This document shows, one piece after another, positions 34,846 to 46,205 of a DNA stretch of 64,000 nt (position 1 is its first letter; each line of letters starts with the position of its first letter). A program made the position numbers and the translations under genes. Below the pieces are notes generated by a model that saw nothing but the letters and a program-made list of their open reading frames with translations, had not been told where the DNA came from and did not search any database. The DNA is from Serinus canaria (taxonomy: Eukaryota > Chordata > Aves > Passeriformes > Fringillidae): assembly GCF_022539315.1 (NCBI RefSeq), contig NC_066313.1, positions 68,389,934-68,453,933 on the forward strand, written 5' to 3'.

Positions 34846-37780
34846 CCAAAAAACACAATAAAACACATGAAAATAATTTGCTGATTTGATGAGTATTATT
34901 TTAAAGCAATCAAAGGAAATAATGCTTTCATGAAAGCTGAATATTAGTCATATATTCCTTATGGAGGGCTTTATCTTCAGGATCAATGACTTCCCTGTAT
35001 GATATTGTTGCCTTAAAATGGTTATACTGGACAGCAGGATTCAGCTGTTTATTTGGATTCATGCAGCTTCACAGTGCCATTTTAAATCCCTTGGTAGCCC
35101 ATCTCTATTTCATCTGTAACTTCAGAAGAGATGCCCATGTATTTTGTCTTATCTACCAATCCATCACAGATGCTTATTCATTCATTTGTGATTTCAAACA
35201 GCATTGCATATATCTGTTGAGGTTACTAGTTCCTTCTCCATTTCTTAAGGCAATATCAGTTGTATTTACTGGTTTTAAATCAAACATAATGGTTGCTTAA
35301 ACACCTGGACAATTCAATGTAATGTAAAGTAAAAATATAAAGTAAAAATGAGAGAAAATAGCAGTTATCACATGGGTTCTAATACCCTGACTCAGGCTGA
35401 GAAAACATGGAATGACAAGCAGTCCAACTGAACTGGTGTTACTCAAAGAGAGTCATAAGTAAGGATTGAAGATTACCTCCTTATAAAAAAAAACCTCTTT
35501 GTGTTATTTCTGCTTTGAAAGAGAGAACATAAAGTCTGGTAAACTAATGGGGTTATGTCTAATGCACTTTCACGGGCCAGAGTTAATCAGAAGTGACTGT
35601 CAAAACTCAAGTTAACATCAGAAGGACAGAATCTTTAAGAAACTTATAAATCCAGTGTCAAAACATTTTCACCTTACAAAAGGCTAAGCTAGATCATAAT
35701 CACTACTGACAAGTGTGAATTCAAATTACACCTTTTTTTGAAATGTTAGTTGTAAAGGCATGAAATTGTATCCCTGTTTTGCAATCAGCTCATTGCTGTA
35801 TAGGAAGAGTCTAATTCATCACACACTAGTCTTTTTCACAAAACTGCCCTTTTATGGATGGTTTCAAATTTATTCTTTTAACACTTGAACCAGCATCTAG
35901 AAACAAAATTGAAAAAAATAATGGCTAATTTATAATAGTTTCAGATTTTTTCTTTGCTTTTGCATTTGCAAATTATGGTAGGAGTATACAGTTTTGGCCA
36001 TCTGTCACTGTGCTAAAACACTCCAGTATCCACTCAGTGGAGAAAAATATGGATCCTGGTATAAATTCATTTTGAAAATAAAATACTTACTTATTCTTGC
36101 TTAGAAATTGGAAGTAGTCAAGTGGCTAATGCACATAATGGAGATCAGGGAGGTATGGGCTCTGCAGTGAGTAAAGTTCTTTTTGTTCTTTGTTTCAAAC
36201 CAGCCCTCTACCTGCTCCCAACCCCCCACTACCCCCCCAAAAAAGGAGGAGCAAATTGGAGCATGTCTCAGAGAGACATATCCAAGCAGACATGAATAAA
36301 CATGTACATTAATATCTAATATATGCATCTATTATATGTATGCATATACACACACATAAAATCAACGTCTATAAACAACATATATATATTAACTAGGTTT
36401 GAATAAAGTACAGCAGGGCTGAAAAATCTCACAAGAGATGGCATGTAAGGGCTCAATACTGCTATAGTAAATGGATTCTAGTTAATATAATCTGAATAGT
36501 CTACACAAGGAAGTTTTGACTGTCTAGACTTATTTCTCCAGCACTGTTACTTACCCTTAGTGTATAATCAATAACTAGGGGTTGGTCATTTCTGACACAA
36601 TTCTCATTTCACTTTGTGAAAACCTTAATGGTCTGCTATCTCCTAATATATTTTTTTTACTATTTAGAAAACATTTTTAATATAGATTCTAATTCCTTGA
36701 CTGCCTTTGGATAACTCTAATAAATTCTATTACTCTTCATTGAACTAAAAGAACTACTGCTATTTCATTTGTTCAGAATGAGACATTTCAATGAAATATT
36801 CATTTAAGAAACTTAGCTCAAACTGATTATGCTCTTTAAATTCCCTGTTGTAAGTAATCACCTCAACTTTAGTGATGTCACATCATGTAAAATTAATGCA
36901 CTTCTACCTGACAGAGCTTAGTGCCAATGAAAATATGAATAAAAAACTTATCTTTCCAAGGTGTCAAAAGAGGAAAAATATTGTATAAGTTTAAGTTAGC
37001 TAGGACCTCAGAAATCATTAGGATTTGTGCAAATTAGAATGGGTTGGACCTACCTGTTATATGAGATTTTCTTAAGCTTTTAAAAAAGAACTTGCCAGAT
37101 TTTCACACAGTAATTGAAGCACTGCTGCAGATGCCAAAAAATTACTTTAAAAGGCTTTCAAACTTTGCAAAGGCTTGTGTTCTTTTTTTCAGTATCAATA
37201 ATAAGAAAACTTATTCATTTGGATCTGTTTTTAGACTATGACTTTCTGGTTTGCTTTCTGATTTCTTTCTACTTAGGAAACAGTTCTGTAAGTATTTCAG
37301 TACTGGGCATGTTACTTTTTAACAGAGTTGATGGATTTGATTTACCTTTTTTTTTCTTTCAGTGAAAAAAAAACAAAAAAGAAATGTTCAGAAGTACATT
37401 ATTTTTTCTTCCTCATTATTTTTGTTATTTAGAAACTTCTTTTATCCTCATGTCTGTAATAACTAACTCATTTCAGAGGAAATATTTAAGCTTCAATGTT
37501 TTAAGGGAAAGCACTGGTTGCTTTAGAGGGATTGTTGAGGCTGAGAAACAGTGCTTGGATACTGGAAATTAACATCAAGTTAAAACTTCACTGATAAACG
37601 TTCTCAGTTTGTCTGAGGATATTTGTTATAAGAAAATTCTAGAAATCCTCTCATGCCAGCAGGCACAAATTGGTACTTTTCAGGTTGAAAAATTCTTACC
37701 AAGTGCTTTCACCTGTGCTTTGTATGTGTTGTTTAAGCCCATCAAGCACCCCAAAAAGTATGTTTGTACTCACAAGTAAG
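34846..37780. other. AT-rich unique sequence, no gene seen
   Basis: No retroelement, coding exon or RNA gene recognised. A 104-codon frame at 34986-35300 is hydrophobic and Cys/Phe-rich, typical of chance reading of T-rich DNA. Confidence 0.5.
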
Positions 37781-38232
37781 TGTCCCGGGTTGACCTTTGC
37801 CAGCTGGTAGATATCTACCCAGATTGTCTCTCATTCTCCTTCTCAATAATAGAGGGGAAGAAAATAAAAAAGCTGCTAATTTCAGATAAAGACATAGAGG
37901 CTGTTTACCAACTGCTGACATAGGCAAAACAGTCTTGACTTTGGAAAAATGAATTTTAATGTATTGCCAACAAATAAACTTTTGGGTAGAGAGAAAGAAA
38001 AAAAAAAAGATGAAACTCTGGATACCTTCCCCACATGCCTCAATCCCCTTTATCCTCAGACTCAGGTTGGCTCCTTTATATCCAACTCATCTGCCCATCC
38101 TCTGGGAATGAAGACTTGTGGTCAGCAAAGCTTCCTCTCTGCCACTCCTTTCTCCTCGCACTTTTTCTCTGTTCTAGTGTGTCCCCCCCACAGTCTGTAG
38201 TCCTTCACCACATGGAAGCTCCAGGATGTTCC
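37781..38232 (-). mobile_element. Partial ERV LTR, family B (antisense)
   Basis: Starts TGTCCCGGG at 37781 and runs through 'aaaacagtcttgactttgg' and 'ctgccactcctttctcctcg'. This matches the order of the antisense LTR at 8002-8826 over roughly its first half. It breaks off near 38232, where sequence of the same family resumes in the opposite orientation. An A11-12 run interrupts it near 37998-38010. Confidence 0.78.
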
Positions 38233-38233
38233 A

Positions 38234-38372
38234 TGATATCACCTCCCCCAATTCCTATCTTTATCTTGACCCACAAGACCTTTCATCTTATTTTCTCCCT
38301 TTCCTGTTGAGGAGGGGAATTGAGAGATGATCAGGATGTCTATCTGCCAGCCAGTCAAGGTCAGCCTATTAC
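38234..38372 (+). mobile_element. ERV LTR 3' end, family B (sense)
   Basis: 'cttgacccacaagaccttt', 'catcttattttctccctttc' and 'ctgttgaggaggggaattga' lead to 'gccagccagtcaaggtcag'. This is the sense-strand R/U5 end of family B. Its reverse complement shares the 'agggagaaaataagat' pattern with 8060-8085 and aligns with the left arm 37785-37860. It therefore forms an inverted pair with the preceding fragment. Confidence 0.72.
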
Positions 38373-38447
38373 TGAATACAGTATTTTACACTTCAATATG
38401 TTAACATATGTTTTGTTTTCAACAAGTCACTCACAAAATCGAAACAG

Positions 38448-38562
38448 TTTATGGTAGAACCACAGAATTTGCTGAGTTGGGAGGGACCCACAAAAATTAT
38501 GGAAGTCCAGCTCCTGGCCCTGCACAGGTCACCCCCAAGAATTGCACCATGTGCCTGAAAAT
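38448..38562 (-). mobile_element. CR1 3' terminus (antisense)
   Basis: 'accacagaatttgctgagtt', 'gggagggacccacaaaaatt' and 'ccagctcctggccctgcaca' lead to 'gcaccatgtgcctga', the antisense 3' end of a common songbird CR1 subfamily. It is short and 5'-truncated. The same subfamily probably supplied 23985-24235, which begins just beyond this point in the element. Confidence 0.85.
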
Positions 38563-39394
38563 ATAATGTACCTGTAAAACAGATGTCCTTAGACACAGCT
38601 GTTTTTACAATGAAAATTAATGGTAAAGCAAGCAAATAATATTCACAGGTTCTTGTCCTGTAAGAAGGTTGATTTCTGGAAACTCAACCTCATTAAGTAC
38701 TGCTAATCAACACTATGGCAAACACAAATTTTATTTCTGCTAAATTATGGACTGTAAAACCTCAAATAATTGCTACTGTAAAGCATAATATTTTTCTGTG
38801 TAAGTTGGTAGTACTCAAAAATCTTGGCTTACAAGCTTATATAATCTGTGCAATGTGAAACCATGGCTGTTTCATTTTGAATGTTTAGATCTACTTCAAG
38901 TTCAAACCATTATATTGAAGAGGAAAAGGAGTAATTTAATTAGATGCCGTTGCTGAATATCCAAAATAATTTTTAAAAGTTGTGGTTTAGTATTTGCATT
39001 CATTTTGTCAGCCAGTTCCAAATTTTGTTATCTTCAAACTTTGCTGTAAGTTAACTATTTTTTTGTTCAATATTTAATACAGAGAGGCCTTATAAATATC
39101 TAAAACCCCATAATATTAATTTATAAAAAAGATATTGTGATCAGATTAGACTGCAGATCAGATAAATTATTTTTAAAATTAAAATCATTAGCACAATCTA
39201 TCCAACACAGGCAACTAAATATAAGAAACAAAATACTTTGTGCTGCAGGTACCCAGGTATAAGTGCATGATACTTGAAAAGCAATTATTTAGGCATTTAA
39301 AAAGTTTCAAGAATTCTCTGTGTAGTAAATACAGTGATGTAGACATAACTGAAAACTTTCACAGATAATCTCTGTCTTACATTAAGCATCCCAA
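38563..39394. other. AT-rich unique sequence, no gene seen
   Basis: No coding sequence or repeat family recognised between the antisense CR1 3' end and the sense CR1 fragment at 39395. Confidence 0.55.
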
Positions 39395-39835
39395 CACCAG
39401 CAAAGTGTTGGGTCCTGCTCTTGGATCACAACCCCATGCAGAGCTATAGACTTGAGGATGAGTGACTGGACAGCTGCCGAGGGGAAAAAGGACCTGGCAG
39501 TGTTTGCTGAAAGCCAGCTGAACCTGAGCCAATGTGTGTGCCCAGGTGGCTACTTGGCCCAGATCAGCAAGAGTGTGACCAGCAGGACCAGGGCAGTAAT
39601 TGTCTCTCTGTACTTGGCCCTATGTAGGCTTCCCTTCACATCCAGTTTTCAGTTCAGGGGCCCCCAAGCCAGGAAGAACAATGAGGTGCTGGAAACTGTC
39701 CAGAGAAGGGTGACAAAGCTGGTGAAGGGTCTGGGGCCCAAGTCTTATGAGGGGCAGCTGAGGGACCTGGGGTGTTTATTCTGGAGAAATGGAGACTCAG
39801 GAAAAACCTTAGCACTCTCATCACTTTAATCTTCC
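39395..39835 (+). mobile_element. CR1 ORF2 C-terminus and 3' region (sense)
   Basis: The DNA runs from 'gggtcctgctcttggatcac' through 'aaggacctggcagtgtttgc' and 'gaacctgagccaatgtgtg' to 'aagtcttatgaggggcagct', in correct CR1 order. A 125-codon frame (39452-39829) preserves pieces of the ORF2 C-terminus such as VLETVQRRVTKLVKG. It stops before the 3' tail and is followed within about 120 bp by a GAAA microsatellite. Inactive fragment. Confidence 0.9.
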
Positions 39836-39953
39836 TTTAACATGTCAGGACCTATCACTAGTTTTAGATGTCTCCTCTTTCTTTATGTCAAAGTGTTATA
39901 TTAGAGTTAGAAATGTTAACCTCCCTGGCACTGGGAGAAAAAGAGAGAGCTTG

Positions 39954-39992
<39 letters not shown>

Positions 39993-40003
39993 AAAGAAAG
40001 AAA
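39954..40003 (+). repeat. GAAA tetranucleotide microsatellite
   Basis: About eleven GAAA units, with one interruption near the right end. Purine-only on the plus strand, a sequence type able to form triplex DNA. Confidence 0.95.
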
Positions 40004-42282
40004 CCTACTAAAATTTATCTTAAATTAACTGGATCTTAGAAGTTGTAGAAGTAGATAAAAATTATTTTGGATAATGTTAGATAATAATATAATTTGATGT
40101 CAATGAAATTTAGAAGAAAATTATAGAAGTATTTGAAAATAAGATTCAAATCTTGTGAAAGACAGGGAGAATTCCATTCCTGCATGCTCAAGCAAATGCA
40201 GATCAAAAGGAGATCAGCACTGAAGAGTCTTGCTATATACATTAGTATGCAGGTTGTTAATTTTACTATACCACTAACACAAATTTTTATTACACAAAGA
40301 ACACGAAAACATGCATATGAGAGTAGTGGCGATGTAGAGATGTAGATGAAGATGTAATGAAGATGTAGAGAGTAATGATGATTTCTTAAAAGATTATTCT
40401 TGTTTGTCATTGTTATTTGTATCTAAAAAGAAATGAAAATATTTTCTGTCTCAATCATAGCAGAAATAAAACATATTTACAAAACATCAATATTGTAATT
40501 GAGTTTTCTTTAACTAGGCTCATAGTGACACTAAAAACTTATTTTGCTTGACATAGGCTCATGTAGACTATGTATAAAGTGCTTTTTACATATTCTTACG
40601 TGAAGTACAAATATGACTTTCATACGACAGGTACTCAAATTAGGGGTTTTGAAGACTTTATTTGTAAAGTACAGAAAATATTCCTAAAGACATAAATATA
40701 ACTACTCATTCAGGGAACTCCTTTCCTGTTCTAGAACCTGCTCCTGGGCAATCTGGTAAAAAACATAGGATTTGTGGCAACTACACTTATGGCCTCTGAG
40801 TTACATTACAATCTTAAGATCTACCTTTTTTATAAATATCTCCCTCTGACAAGGTCATCCAAAGTTAAGCAGTAGTCTAACTTCAAAGTTATTTAGAAAA
40901 AAAACAGAATTGAAAAGTTTACATTAAGTAAGATATTTTTAATAATTTTCAAGTTAAGCTATGTAGGCAATGACAATCTTTCCCCCAAGAAACCAGATTC
41001 ACATTCTTTACAGCCTAAGTTTTGACAAACTAGTAAAATATCACAACCTATCTAAGCTCATAGACATCCATTTTCCAGTCAAGATAATTAGGGCTGTCAA
41101 ATATCCTACTGCCAAGAGACTCAAGTCTAGAGGATTATTTCTGTCTGTGTTTCAGTCTTTTGTCTTAAGCTGTCAATATACAGAACTCATCAATGTCAGT
41201 GCCAGAATCTAGAACCAATATTTGTGGCAAGAAAAACACCTGTAATTTAATGTTTGTGTTATAGACTGTCAACTTTTTCACAGTCTTGCAATTTTGAGAT
41301 TGCTTTTAAGGTAACACTGAAAATGAAAAGACAATCTGAATATATATCATACCCAAAGGAAAATGTTTATTACATCCCTTGTAATTATCTTTCACAAATT
41401 TCAGATATATGCCGTGCCTATTGAAGTAATTCACTGGGGAACAAAAAGAAAATTCAAAAACCTGTCTTGAATGAAGTCTTTTGACATAACAACGAAACTA
41501 AGGACTGAAGAATGAGGAAAAAAAGTTATTCAGATAAAATGATGTGTAAAAAAGTGACGGAACGTTGTTGTTAAGTCATGGAGATTTGAGGTCAATTAGA
41601 AAGATCTCTATAGACAATTACCAGCTTTGGTCAATCTAGCATTCTTATTTGCTACATTTGAGTATACAAATAAGGATTTTGAAATCTGTCATAAAACACT
41701 ACTCTGTAAAAAAAGCTATTTCACCTCTCTATACTGAAATTTGGAATAAACAGTTGGAATAATGATGGGGGAATTTCCATGCAGACCTCTAGGTACTGGA
41801 AGGAGTTTCTGAAGCCTTGGTTATGTATGCCATGAATTGGAGTACTCCTTTACTTTTCTATAAATTTTTATTTGATATTTGGTCAAAAAACAAAACCATG
41901 GGAAAATATATAGAGATATTTAGAACAAATCCAAACCTTTTCTAACCAGTCTCATTCAGTAAAGAAAATACACTGTGAAACATTGTTCTCCCTTTTTTAT
42001 CTCTTCCCATTTGAATATCATATTTTTATGCTTTCTCTTCTCCCCAGCTCCATGTGAGGAAAGCAACATAAGACAGAAACAAAATTAAAATATGCATTTA
42101 TTATCCCAGACAACCTTGTTTAGAGAAGCAGAAGAGTGCAGCATTGAGTGACCTTGCCTGTATTTTCTTATAGATTAGCACATCCAGAATTAAATAAGAG
42201 TAGTTAATTGCTCAGAGGAATCTATGCTCAGAAATACAGACTACAGCCATGTTCGATGCATTAATTTCTTTCACCTCCACAG
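40004..42282. other. AT-rich unique sequence, no gene seen
   Basis: Contains imperfect GATGTA repeats at 40325-40372. A 124-codon antisense frame at 40036-40410 is Tyr/Phe/Leu-rich and looks like chance. No retroelement recognised. Confidence 0.5.
40325..40372 (+). repeat. Imperfect GATGTA/GATGAA repeats
   Basis: Several GATGTAGA and GATGTAATGAA units in tandem with variation, about 48 bp. A small degenerate minisatellite. Confidence 0.7.
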
Positions 42283-42353
42283 ACATTGATACTCTCAGTT
42301 AGAGCTGCAGCTCGTTCTCTGCTCCATGCAGAGGAAATGGCCCAAACTTGCAA
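42283..42353 (+). other. Weak exon-like segment
   Basis: Preceded by a good acceptor context ('tttctttcacctccacag') and followed by a GTGAAA donor. The 71 bp between are open in one frame (TLILSVRAAARSLLHAEEM, then AQTCK). On the minus strand the same region lies in a 63-codon frame (42261-42452) that begins with a signal-peptide-like hydrophobic stretch (MSILVLCLLTFLVLSLSAG). Neither is recognised, both cannot easily be real, and chance is the likeliest explanation. Confidence 0.12.
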
Positions 42354-45300
42354 GTGAAATGGATTGCCAATGTGTTTCAATTTGCAGCATTGAATGCCTG
42401 CTGACAAAGAGAGCACTAGAAATGTTAAGAGGCAGAGCACAAGAATGCTCATTATGGGAGGGGGGATGAGAAGTTATAAACTGGTCACATATTCTTAGTA
42501 GTGTCTATGAAAAATACTCTGTCAAATGGATAAACTGAGTATATCTTTGAAAAGCATGGACAGAAATTTTGTTCATAGTCTATTTTAAATTCTTACAAAT
42601 TTATGAAAAAATAAAAAGGTAAATTATTCTCCTTTCTAATTCCCTGCTGGTGAAGATAAACATTCACATGTCTGCATGGAATGCCTCAAACGATGTTTTT
42701 CTTAAGGCAAGGGGTTAAATTAAATAGATTTTTAGGTCAAAAGTGAAGGATTTTCTAGTGATTAAGGAACTTAATCTAATATTTAGCAAAATTGGATTTG
42801 ACTCCAAACTCTGCTGTAAACTGCTTATATTACACAGGCACCTAAGGATAATTTTTCAAAGTCAATTGAGCATGTAAGGCATATACATTAGTAGGATTTT
42901 TATAAATGTCTGATAGATTTTTATCACCAGTTTACTTACTGTTTTAGATAGCAAGCTATCTAAAGATCTGAGCCCTGTTGTGATCTCAGTTCAGTTGCCT
43001 ATGAGGATGTAGAATAAAACACAGATATTTAACAAAAAGGTAGGAGAATAAATGATTTCAGAATTTGAAAGTGGGAAATATACAGTACTGGGAGCTGTAT
43101 ACATTACCTACCATGACTGATTTTAGTCATAAACCAACCTAAAATATTACATGCAAAACTTAAGTTTCTGTCTGCAACCACAAAATGTCACCAGTCAGGA
43201 GTAGGAAGCCTAAGCAACATAATACCAACATGATTCCAACATGCTTGAGGGACTTTACCTCTGTCTTTTCTTCCAGGAGTTTCTGATACTTTTATTAAGC
43301 ACATGGCTAACTAAATGAATTTCTTTAGGTGAAGAAAATAAGTCTCTAGGTAACAGAAGTGGAAAGTATTTGTACCAGTCCCCCAAGTACTGTGAGGGAA
43401 TCTGTAAGTATCTAAAGAGCACACCACCTGCTGTGCTCACTCCATTTTTACCAATTCCATCTCATTTCTTACTACAGCTGCTGCAAGTACTCAGCCTTTT
43501 TCTCATCCCAGTAAACCAAACCAAACCAAACTAAACCCCAAATAGCAAGTGGACATTGTACTTAGGATTAAGTATGGTCATATTTTATCCCTGGTCTTTT
43601 TATCATCATAGTGTTTCTGGGCCCTGTGGCATAGTGGAAATTTTGAAAGAAGGGGAGTATTTCCAGTAATCAGATTGAGACATACTGAATAATATAGAAA
43701 GACAATAGGGAAGATATATATGGGTATATGCACATCTATATAAAAAAGTACGTACTATAAGCTATGTATCCAAAATCTCTGTACAATGTTTGCTCATGTG
43801 AGACCCCAACTTTTCTGGAGTTAAAAAAAAAATCAAAATTAAATTGTTTCTAAATATTTACTGTTTATTAAATTCATTTAATATAATACGTGGTATATCT
43901 TACATTATATGATAGAAAATATAGTGCATCTAATTTTCCTTTGGAAATGACAGAATAACAAAGTATCAACCACTAACTGAATGAAAACATATGAGAGTGG
44001 ATAAGAATGATATAATCTTTACACAGCTAGGAGACACACTGTGCTCTCCATTTTAAAGCAAGATTCTCCACTGGCTTTGGAGACAAAAGTTCCTAGACAT
44101 AAACCCCTCAATAAACTTGGGAGATCTGTCAAAAAACTTCACTTTAAAAAAGCAGTTTCCCTTCTCTAATCATGCTGTAATTAACTAGAGTTTGAGATTA
44201 TTATAAAATATTACATATAAAATATATTACATTATATAAATTATATAAAAATATTTAATATTTATGCTACTTATGTGAACAAAAATTTGAAAAAAACAAC
44301 AAAACCAAAAAAAAACCCAATGAAAAATAAGATAGAATAAAATCTGCTCCCCTATTCTGATAAACCACAAGCTACATTGGCAAGCTCACATGGCAAGGCT
44401 AGATGGGTATTTTTTCATTTATTTTATTAATGGACTGTGACAGGTGCAAAGTATAAGATTTAAATAATTGATAACACTTCTTCTCTAAATGTTCTCCAAG
44501 ACACTATCCTGAGTCAAGAGGTTATATTCATGCCCAGAATTTAATATGCTAAATTATGTCACTATGGCCTTTTTCAGTTTTGCATACCTCCCTAGAGTGT
44601 GCTGTTTCTGATGAATAGCTTGTTCAGAATTTCTATAATATACATGCGTGTGTATTTTAAAATGCAATTGCACATAGAGTAACTTCTTAAGCCTGTTCTG
44701 AACCAAGTTCAGTAATACTGTGGCAGAGTTTATGAATGCTTGATTCATTTGACAGACTCATTTCAGTCATGCAGACTGAGCTATTTGGTGCAATATAAGC
44801 TCACAGAGTCTCCATGTGAAGTGCTTGGCCCCCAGAACAGCATGGATTATGGAACTGTGTATGTGCCATAAAGTGCCTGCAAATTCTTTGAGATGTCTCA
44901 GATGTCTTCAGTATGTCAGATAATACTGAATATTTGGTTGGCACAATTAAATTGAGCCCAGAGTATCTGTTCCCAGTGAAAGCATTGTAGGATTTTGTAG
45001 ACATTTTACCTTTGACAGTGCATCTGCATCTGCATACAAATTTAAGTAGGGCACTTTACTGACTTACCCATGTCTTGTTCTGTATTCATCTCACTTTATA
45101 TCATCCACATAAAAGTTACAGGCCTGTTACTCTTTTACTTCTTAGGCTTTGTAGTCTATCTATTGTTAATGGAAAAAAGATAGGCACATGTTCACTAATG
45201 TAGACATATTTATTTAGGCTGAAGAAATTGCATTGAGAACGTACCTACAACTCTTAACAAATGACAAATGCTCTGAACATTCAAAAGCTAGCTCACAACT

Positions 45301-45583
45301 ACATTTTAGGTAAATAAAGCTCAATGATATTAACTGAACCACTGATGCATGAAACAAAAGCTTTCAGAAATAATAGTAATAAACATGGGAAGAGATATGA
45401 AGGAACAGAATCATATTTCATTTTTTTACTTGCTAAGTCTTCCTAAATGTAAATCTTGTAAATCTTTCTAATGGTCTGAGTTTTGGACACCTGCTCACAT
45501 GTACAGATTTCCAACTTTACATTAAAAAACTAAAATAGTCTTCTGCTCTGAACATGTCTTATTTTTAGTGCAGAGTTTTGCTG
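42354..45583. other. AT-rich unique sequence, no gene seen
   Basis: No repeats beyond a CCAAA-type run near 43508-43530 and an AT-only patch near 44195-44265. No coding or RNA signal recognised. Confidence 0.5.
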
Positions 45584-46205
45584 AATCACAAAATTGTTGA
45601 AGTTGAGAGGAAACTGTGGAAGTTGTCTAGTCCAACCCCTCTGCTGAAAGCATATTGAGCAAAGGTAAGTTTCCCCAGGCTGTGTCAAGTTAGGGATTGA
45701 GTATCTAGTGGAATGGAGACTACTTCAACCTCTCTGATAAACATGCTCCAGCATTTAGTAACCCTTAATGTAAAAATATTATTTTCTCACATTTAAATGG
45801 TATTTCCTGCATTTCAGTTTGGTTTTGTGCCCTCTTGTTTCTTAACTGAACACTACTGAGAAGGTCTGACTGTCTTCTCTACTCCCGCCCCCGGGTACAT
45901 CCGCACAGTGATAAGTGATTATAAACTCTCTCAGTTTCTCCTCACATCACATGTGCTCCAAGACATAAATCCTGGTCCTGACTCTTTGCTGGACTTGCTC
46001 TGATATACCCAGGTCTCTCTTGTACTGAGGAACGAGGTCCTGCACCCAGCAGTTCACACGTGACATCAACAGTGCAGGGTAGAAGAGAATAATTCTACCC
46101 TTGACCTACTGATAGTATTTTTACTGGTGCAGCCCAGAATACTGTCAGCCACTTTTGCTGCAACTATGAAGTGATCTACTTGTAGCAGTGGGGAATCCAC
46201 TTGCA
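45584..46205 (-). mobile_element. Old CR1 LINE, 3' part (antisense)
   Basis: Left end 'atcacaaaattgttgaagtt' and 'gtctagtccaacccctctgc' is the antisense CR1 3' end. It continues with 'ccccaggctgtgtcaagtt', 'catttcagtttggttttgtg' and 'ctcctcacatcacatgtgct' into the coding-proximal part ('gcccagaatactgtcagcc'). The order is preserved over about 620 bp, but divergence is high, suggesting an older subfamily than most other copies here. Confidence 0.85.

Noticed and set aside
37021..37060. Short 'gaatgggttggacc' word resembling a CR1 end
   Set aside because: Only about 14 bases resemble CR1, with no flanking CR1 order on either side.
40036..40410. 124-codon antisense frame with many hydrophobic residues
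   Set aside because: Composition (Tyr, Ile, Leu, Phe) follows the AT-rich DNA, and there is no motif or splice context to support it.
42261..42452. 63-codon antisense frame beginning with a signal-peptide-like stretch
   Set aside because: Attractive N-terminus but no recognisable mature domain, no upstream promoter evidence, and a T-rich antisense origin for the hydrophobic run. It also conflicts with the weak plus-strand exon signal.
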